In this document: positions 59,317 to 64,000 of the stretch, piece by piece
How the letters are laid out: each line of letters starts with the position of its first letter
How positions within the stretch are numbered: the stretch's first letter is position 1
NCBI RefSeq assembly: GCF_000279145.1
Contig: NC_018178.1
Coordinates: 868,001-932,000, forward strand
Direction: 5' to 3'
DNA: 64,000 nucleotides
From: Melioribacter roseus P3M-2
GTDB taxonomy: Bacteria > Bacteroidota > Ignavibacteria > Ignavibacteriales > Melioribacteraceae
Notes under the pieces: model-generated
Database searches by the model: none
What the model was told of the DNA's origin: nothing
Seen by the model: only the letters and a program-made list of their open reading frames with translations
Program-made: the position numbers and the translations under genes

Positions 59317-59410
59317 TACCAAATTGCCAAGATTACCAAATTGCCAAGATTACCAAATTACCAAGATTACCAAATTGCAAGATTACCAAGATTGCAAGGT
59401 TGCCAAATTG
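59317..59410. repeat. Short minisatellite (CCAAATTGCCAAGATTA units)
   Basis: About five to six imperfect copies of a 17-bp unit CCAAATTGCCAAGATTA, itself built of two ~8-bp halves (CCAAATTG and CCAAGATTA). Later copies lose bases. No gene reads through it. Confidence 0.85.
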
Positions 59411-59481
59411 TAATGGAAGATTCTTAAATATCCTTTTCAGAATAAAGTCTGTCAATAATCGAATTGAAGAGGCTTAGAGGC

Positions 59482-60036
59482 GCACACCGAGTTTATCGAA
59501 GCGTGGATTGAGTAAAGATACGAACACACACTGAGTCTATCAAAGTGTGAATTGAGTGAAGATGCGAACGCACACTGAGTTTATCGAAGTGTGAATTGAG
59601 TGAAGATGCGAACGCACACTGAGTTTATCGAAGTGTGGATTGAGTGAAGATGCGGGCGCACACTGAGTTTATCGAAGTGTGAATTGAGAGAAGATGCTGG
59701 CGCACACTGAGTTTATCGAAGCGTGAATTGAGATAAGATACGAGCGCACGCTGAGTTTATCGAAGCGTGAATTGAGTGAAGATGCGGGCGCACACTGAGT
59801 TTATCGAAGTGTGAATTGAGTGAAGATGCGGGCGCACACTGAGTTTATCGAAGTGTGAATTGAGTGAAGATGCGAACGCACACTGAGTTTATCGAAGCGT
59901 GCATTGCGGAAAGATGTTGACGCACACTGAGTCTATCAAAGTGTGAATCGAGTGAAGATACGAACGCACGCTGAGTTTATCGAAGTGTGAATTGAGTGAA
60001 GATGCGAACGCACACTGAGTTTATCGAAGCGTGCGG
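59482..60036. repeat. Thirteen tandem 44-bp hairpin repeats
   Basis: Thirteen head-to-tail units of about 44 bp, typically GCACACTGAGTTTATCGAAG then TGTGAATTGAGTGAAGATGC and GAAC. Each unit has the dyad CACACT...AGTGTG around GAGTTTATCGA. Some units carry CACGCT...AGCGTG instead, changing both arms together. The last copy breaks off at GCGTGCGGAATAATC. The core (GCTGAGTTTATCGAAGC) is related to the CTTCGACAAGCTCAGC palindromes at 60507-61535. Confidence 0.9.
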
Positions 60037-60153
60037 AATAATCAACATAACATTACCTGCAACTGTTGCCTCAACAAAAAAGATAATATAACCCTCCCCA
60101 CTAGATAGGGACATAACACTTAAAGCGATTAACTTTTGATTAACCGTCGTTAA

Positions 60154-60500
60154 ACGGGATTAAGGAGAACCGGAAAAACAACGCTGCTAAAGAACTTCTT
60201 GAAGATTTTTAATCCGACAATAAAATTTACATAGACCTGGAATGTATCGACAACCGGGAACTTTTTTCCGAAAAAAATTACGATAACATTATATTGTCTC
60301 TCGCTTCACCGGGACTAGATTTCAAAGAGAATGCGCTTATCGGCATAGACGAAATACAACTCCTGCCGGGTATAGTTAGCGCAATCAAATATTTATACGA
60401 TAATTATCGAATAAAATTTATTATAACCGGCTCAAACAACTATTACATAAATAATTTATTCGGCGAGTCATTAGCCGGGAGAAAAAAAGTTTTCGAGCTG
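60154..60500 (+). pseudogene. Broken AAA-type ATPase (AAA_14/DUF4143 group)
   Basis: Frame 1 from 60154 reads TGLRRTGKTTLLKNFL, a Walker A region of the AAA_14 ATPases. About 60 bp later the sense continues in another frame: KIYIDLECIDNRELFSEKNY, then ALIGIDEIQLLPGIVSAIKY (Walker B) and KFIITGSNNYYINNLFGESL, ending at KKVFEL. The start codon is missing, there is at least one frameshift, and a REP-like sequence (from 60504) replaces the rest of the gene. Such ATPases are often in mobile or toxin-antitoxin-like settings. Not functional. Confidence 0.8.
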
Positions 60501-60503
60501 AGT

Positions 60504-61688
60504 ACGCTTCGACAGGCTCAGCGTTCGTGCAAATGCTGTAAGAAAAGTTTCGTATTCAGTACATTGATTTTATCGCGAAATATTACTTTGTAAGCATTCA
60601 AACTGAGTGTACACATACTTCGCTTCGACAAGCTCAGCGTCCGGCAAAGCAATTCTATCCGCCGGAGTCGGGTACGATTAATCCCGCATTCTGCGGGACG
60701 GCTCTCTAGCCTATCGGCTAGTTCGCCAGACTCTATTTTCGAAGCGAACCCGTCCCTGAGGGTGAACGGTGACGCTTCGACAGGCTCAGCGTCCGCTAGA
60801 ACTTAGCAGAAATACCGCTTCGACAGGCTCAGCGTCCATGCAAAGCTATTCTACCCGTCGGAGTCAGGTATGATTAATCCCGCATTCTGCGGGACGGCTC
60901 TCTAGCCTATCGGCTAGTTCGCCGGACTCTATTTTCGGAGTGAACCCGTCCCTGAGGGTGAACGGTAACGCTTCGACAAGCTCAGCGTCCATGCTAAGCA
61001 ATTCTACCCGTCGGAGTCGGGCATGATTAATACAAATATCGCAAACCAATTTTGTAACATCGGATTTTCGGAGTGAGCCCGTCGACTGACGGACGAACGG
61101 AGACCCCGCTGTAAGCGGGGCAATTCTACCTGACGTGTCGGGTACGATTAATCCCGCATTCTGCGGGACGGCTCTCTAGCCTATCGGCTAGTTCGCCGGA
61201 CTCTATTTTCGAAGCGAACCCGTCCCTGAGGGTGAACGGTAACGCTTCGACAAGCTCAGCGTCCATGCTAAGCAATTCTACCCGTCGGAGTCGGGCATGA
61301 TTAATACAAATATCGCAAACCAATTTTGTAACATCGGATTTTCGGAGTGAGCCCGTCGACTGACGGACGAACGGAGACCCCGCTGTAAGCGGGGCAATTC
61401 TACCTGACGTGTCGGGTACGATTAATCCCGCATTCTGCGGGACGGCTCTCTAGCCTATCGGCTAGTTCGCCGGACTCTATTTTCGAAGCGAACCCGTCCC
61501 TGAGGGTGAACGGTAACGCTTCGACAAGCTCAGCGTCCATGCTAAGCAATTCTACCCGTCGGCGTCGGGTACGATTAATCCCGCATTCTGCGGGACGACT
61601 CTCTAGCCTTCCGGCTAGTTCGTCGGACTCTATTTTCGGAGTGAGTCCGTCGACTGACGGACGAACGGAGACCCCGCTGTAAGCGGGG
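60504..61688. repeat. Mosaic of REP-like palindromes
   Basis: About 1.2 kb made of recurring pieces: CTTCGACARGCTCAGCGT at 60507, 60623, 60774, 60818, 60971, 61245 and 61519; TCCCGCATTCTGCGGGA; CTAGCCTATCGGCTAG; CCCCGCTGTAAGCGGGG; and CCGTCCCTGAGGGTGAACGG. Most are hairpins. From 60971 to 61518 two copies of a 274-bp unit look identical. Seven positions also carry split CRISPR-repeat halves (CAATTCTAC and TACGATTAA). Short open frames here are repeat sequence, not genes. Confidence 0.9.
60971..61518. repeat. Perfect tandem duplication, 274-bp period
   Basis: The stretch beginning CTTCGACAAGCTCAGCGTCC at 60971 recurs at 61245 and its first part again at 61519. The first two copies look identical over all 274 bp, so the duplication is recent or kept uniform by recombination. 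Confidence 0.85.
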
Positions 61689-62781
61689 CAATTCTACAAT
61701 AGTACGATTAAGACTGTAAAGGATCGCAACGGCAAGGTAATTAGAAAAGCATTTCAATTCTACAATAGTACGATTAAGACATTGAAGATGATTCTTGCAG
61801 TCATACGGCACACATAATTTCAATTCTACAATAGTACGATTAAGACCCTACCCTGAAGACGTTCTTATTGAATACATAGAGATTTCAATTCTACAATAGT
61901 ACGATTAAGACTCGCTTTTTATCCGCTCCCTCCACATCCCTTGCAAATATTTCAATTCTACAATAGTACGATTAAGACTGCTCGACCCTAACGCCGCCGA
62001 TTATCAAATATATCATTTCAATTCTACAATAGTACGATTAAGACACGAATTAACAACGGTATTTTGGGTGCCATTAGAGGCAATTTCAATTCTACAATAG
62101 TACGATTAAGACGACCACTTACGGATATTGCACTATACTCGAAGATTAATTTCAATTCTACAATAGTACGATTAAGACGGCAATCGCCGGTTGTGGTATG
62201 GAGATATAGAAGTTAATTTCAATTCTACAATAGTACGATTAAGACTTCTTCTTTAACGGCCAGGAATCTGCAACTGAATTCGCATTTCAATTCTACAATA
62301 GTACGATTAAGACTCGTAACTTCTCTCTGCTTCTTCTACTTCGTCTCTCAATTTCAATTCTACAATAGTACGATTAAGACATTATTAACGAAACTACAAA
62401 AGAAAAACTATTAAAATATTTCAATTCTACAATAGTACGATTAAGACACGCCGCCGCCTTTTTTCTGAATCGAGTCGAGTATGATTTCAATTCTACAATA
62501 GTACGATTAAGACTTTTTAATGAAGATTGTTAATTCATTTATTAATTCCTATTTCAATTCTACAATAGTACGATTAAGACTCAAAAATTTTGCTCCGCTG
62601 GTTCCCGGAAATTATTATTTCAATTCTACAATAGTACGATTAAGACGCTCGCATGGGACAATATGTACATGAGCCAGGCTACTCATTTCAATTCTACAAT
62701 AGTACGATTAAGACTTTCTTCAACTAAAAATAAATCATTTTCAATACTATAATTTCAATTCTACAATAGTACGATTAAGAC
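61689..62781 (-). CRISPR. CRISPR array, 17 repeats and 16 spacers
   Basis: The 30-bp repeat, on the minus strand, starts GTCTTAATCGTACTA and ends TTGTAGAATTGAAAT; the ATTGAAAY end is typical of type I-B and III arrays. Repeats begin (plus-strand coordinates) at 61689 (truncated to 26 bp), 61751, 61817, 61882, 61949, 62015, 62083, 62149, 62216, 62284, 62351, 62418, 62484, 62551, 62617, 62685 and 62752. The 16 full repeats look identical; spacers are 35-38 bp. The leader and cas2/cas1 are on the high-coordinate side, so the newest spacer is 62715-62751 and the oldest 61715-61750. I saw no spacer match inside this window. Confidence 0.98.
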
Positions 62782-62930
62782 CCGCTAAATTTCATAATTT
62801 TCAGCCTGTTTTGCAAGTATTTTTTTCACTTTGCGTCGTCGACCTCCGATAGTGCAAAAATCCCGGGGGGTCGACGACTTTTTTGCATTCGAGCTTAATC
62901 AGCCCGTCATTTTTATAGCGTCCGACCGTT
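62782..62930 (-). promoter_or_regulatory. CRISPR leader with long palindrome
   Basis: The 149 bp between the first repeat and the cas2 stop are AT-rich near the array and contain a perfect 10-bp inverted repeat GTCGTCGACC (62835-62844) / GGTCGACGAC (62869-62878) with a 24-bp loop that ends CCCGGG. It should hold the array promoter and the integration-guiding sequence, and may also terminate the cas transcript (TTTTTTGC on one side). Confidence 0.75.
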
Positions 62931-63194
62931 TTATATAAACGAATCGATTTCATTTTTCTCCACGCCTATTATTCCCCTGTCGTGATAGTTTTGCGAATCG
63001 AACCGGTAATAAATTACGCTGTCTTTCTTGTCGTTTATTATATCTTTTATACCGTGTTTCAGGTTTTCAAATCCGCTCTCGGTTAGTTCGCCCTCGAAAA
63101 CGGAATTCTGAACCCAGTTCAAATGCTGTCGTAAAAACTTCATCAACTTTACGCCTCTTTTCGGCGCCGCGTCGTAAACCACAATTACATACAT
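62931..63194 (-). CDS. cas2: CRISPR-associated protein Cas2
   Basis: An 87-residue Cas2 (MYVIVVYDAAPKRGVKLMKF; LNWVQNSVFEGELTESGFEN; VIYYRF). The N-terminal beta-strand with its Asp, the RG turn and the S-V-FEG segment are all typical. With Cas1 it forms the complex that inserts new spacers. It lies 1 bp after cas1 and directly upstream of the leader. Confidence 0.97.
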   Translation of the reverse strand: MYVIVVYDAAPKRGVKLMKFLRQHLNWVQNSVFEGELTESGFENLKHGIKDIINDKKDSVIYYRFDSQNYHDRGIIGVEKNEIDSFI

Positions 63195-63195
63195 T

Positions 63196-64000
63196 TTACC
63201 ACCAGATTGTAAACGGTTTATATTCTTTTTCGCCTATAATATGTTTAATTAACTTATAACATTCCAGTCTTATCAAATGCCTGTAACTTACGTTTCTTTT
63301 AAGCTGCCTGTGTTTTATAGTAGTTTTAAGCTTTTCGTCGAATTCTTTTAGAAATATTTTTCTTCCGTCTTCGGTCAAATAACACTTATTGAGTTCTTTG
63401 CTGAAATGTTTTTCCTGAATTTGATTTTTATTGAGCAAAGAAAAAATAATCCTGTCGGCGAGCAACGGCTTAAATACCTCCGCAATGTCCAAAGCCAGGG
63501 AAAATCTTCTTTCTCCCGGCTCGTGAAGATAACTGATCAGGGGATTTAACTGTGTTCTGTAGATTTCGCTCAACACAACGGTATAGACCAACGAATTGCC
63601 GAAAGATATGAGAGCGTTAATGGGATTGGACGGCGGACGTTTTTCCCGTTTTTCAAAATTAATTTCGGGATTTACTATTAAATTCCACGCCATGTAATAA
63701 TCAGACCTTAAATTGCCTTCGACGCCCATCAACTCCTGCACGTCGCGGCAGTCGGGTATTTTTCGAATAGCCTCTTCGGCTTTGTCGATAAAATACGAAA
63801 GGTCTTTATCGCGACCGTTATAATACTGTAAATTTTTTTTGATGTTTTCCGCCGCTCCGATTATGAATTTTTTAGCAATCTCCAGACGCGCTTCTTTATC
63901 CAGATGCCTTTTAACCTGCTCAACCAATAGCCTGCCCGACAAATAAGGTTCGCGCGGATAAAACGAAGAAGTATAATATCCGTAGTAATTGAAAAGATGA
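63196..64000 (-). CDS. cas1: CRISPR integrase Cas1, 5' end outside window
   Basis: The frame is open to the window edge, giving about 268 residues of a protein that is normally ~330 long; the missing part is the N-terminal beta domain. Visible are HLFNYYGYYTSSFYPREPYL at the edge, ELMGVEGNLRSDYYMAWN (metal-binding Glu), LISYLHEPGERRFSLALDIA with EVFKPLLADR (catalytic His and Asp/Glu). The likely type is I-B, judging from the repeat and Cas1 sequence style. Interference genes must lie beyond 64000. Confidence 0.95.
   Translation of the reverse strand, partial: HLFNYYGYYTSSFYPREPYLSGRLLVEQVKRHLDKEARLEIAKKFIIGAAENIKKNLQYYNGRDKDLSYFIDKAEEAIRKIPDCRDVQELMGVEGNLRSDYYMAWNLIVNPEINFEKREKRPPSNPINALISFGNSLVYTVVLSEIYRTQLNPLISYLHEPGERRFSLALDIAEVFKPLLADRIIFSLLNKNQIQEKHFSKELNKCYLTEDGRKIFLKEFDEKLKTTIKHRQLKRNVSYRHLIRLECYKLIKHIIGEKEYKPFTIWW

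Noticed and set aside
60864-61323. Two near-identical minus-strand frames (MVCDICINHARLRR...) in the REP mosaic
   Set aside because: They come from the repeated palindromes, and their similarity reflects DNA repeats, not a gene pair.
61689-62781. CRISPR array transcribed on the plus strand
   Set aside because: The leader, cas2 and cas1 lie at the high-coordinate end, the truncated repeat at the low end, and the ATTGAAAT repeat end fits minus-strand transcription.

Overview
The window looks like a chromosome segment of a polysaccharide-degrading member of the Bacteroidota/Chlorobiota group, most likely an Ignavibacteria/Melioribacter-like organism. Evidence: a SusC/SusD/SusE outer-membrane uptake set, an amylase ending in a type IX secretion sorting domain, many secreted glycosidases and lipoproteins, and moderate GC. 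The species call is inference from gene content.

Region 1 (1-22782, all minus strand) is a carbohydrate locus. In transcription order: a sodium/solute symporter, a GH31 alpha-glucosidase and a GH13 amylase; then SusC, SusD and a SusE-like lipoprotein closed by a strong terminator; then a large GH13 amylase with a sorting tail, a GH9 cellulase, a CBM9-like lipoprotein, a ROK glucokinase, a GH3 beta-glucosidase, a GH5 cellulase and the start of one more exported protein. Together they cover outer-surface attack on starch and cellulose, oligosaccharide import, cleavage to glucose and phosphorylation. Two intergenic stretches hold palindromic repeats (five ~115-bp units at 4731-5280; an inverted pair near 22915-23140).

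Region 2 (23259-31075, plus strand) has housekeeping genes: peptidase T, a frameshifted asparagine-synthase-like gene, a CDF cation exporter, a long-chain acyl-CoA synthetase and a C-terminal processing protease.

Region 3 (31116-58877) is a metal island, mostly copper/silver by content: a CusCBA efflux operon with a P-II-like gene and a secreted metal-binding protein; a CopA ATPase operon with a Met-rich periplasmic protein and a cupredoxin; YHS, His-rich, DUF302 and membrane proteins; and a broken multicopper oxidase. Its most striking feature is regulatory. Four transcription units are preceded by GG-N10-GC sequences that fit sigma-54 promoters, and 88-104 bp upstream of each predicted start lies a related AT-rich palindrome that could bind an enhancer-type activator. 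In the middle (38612-47345) sits an envelope redox/ABC cluster (DUF1573, double CcmH-like protein, DUF2318-like protein, FtsX-type permease, LolD-type ATPase, TPR, lipoprotein, beta-barrel candidate, DUF2231), followed by PadR, a membrane protein and a ferredoxin. This cluster is the best candidate for an undescribed system.

Region 4 (58933-64000) holds a SpoVG-like gene, a minisatellite, thirteen 44-bp hairpin repeats, an ATPase pseudogene, a 1.1-kb mosaic of REP-like palindromes, a 17-repeat CRISPR array read on the minus strand, its leader, cas2 and the 3' part of cas1. The leader-distal (oldest) end of the array merges into the REP mosaic, and seven split CRISPR-repeat-like sequences lie inside that mosaic.
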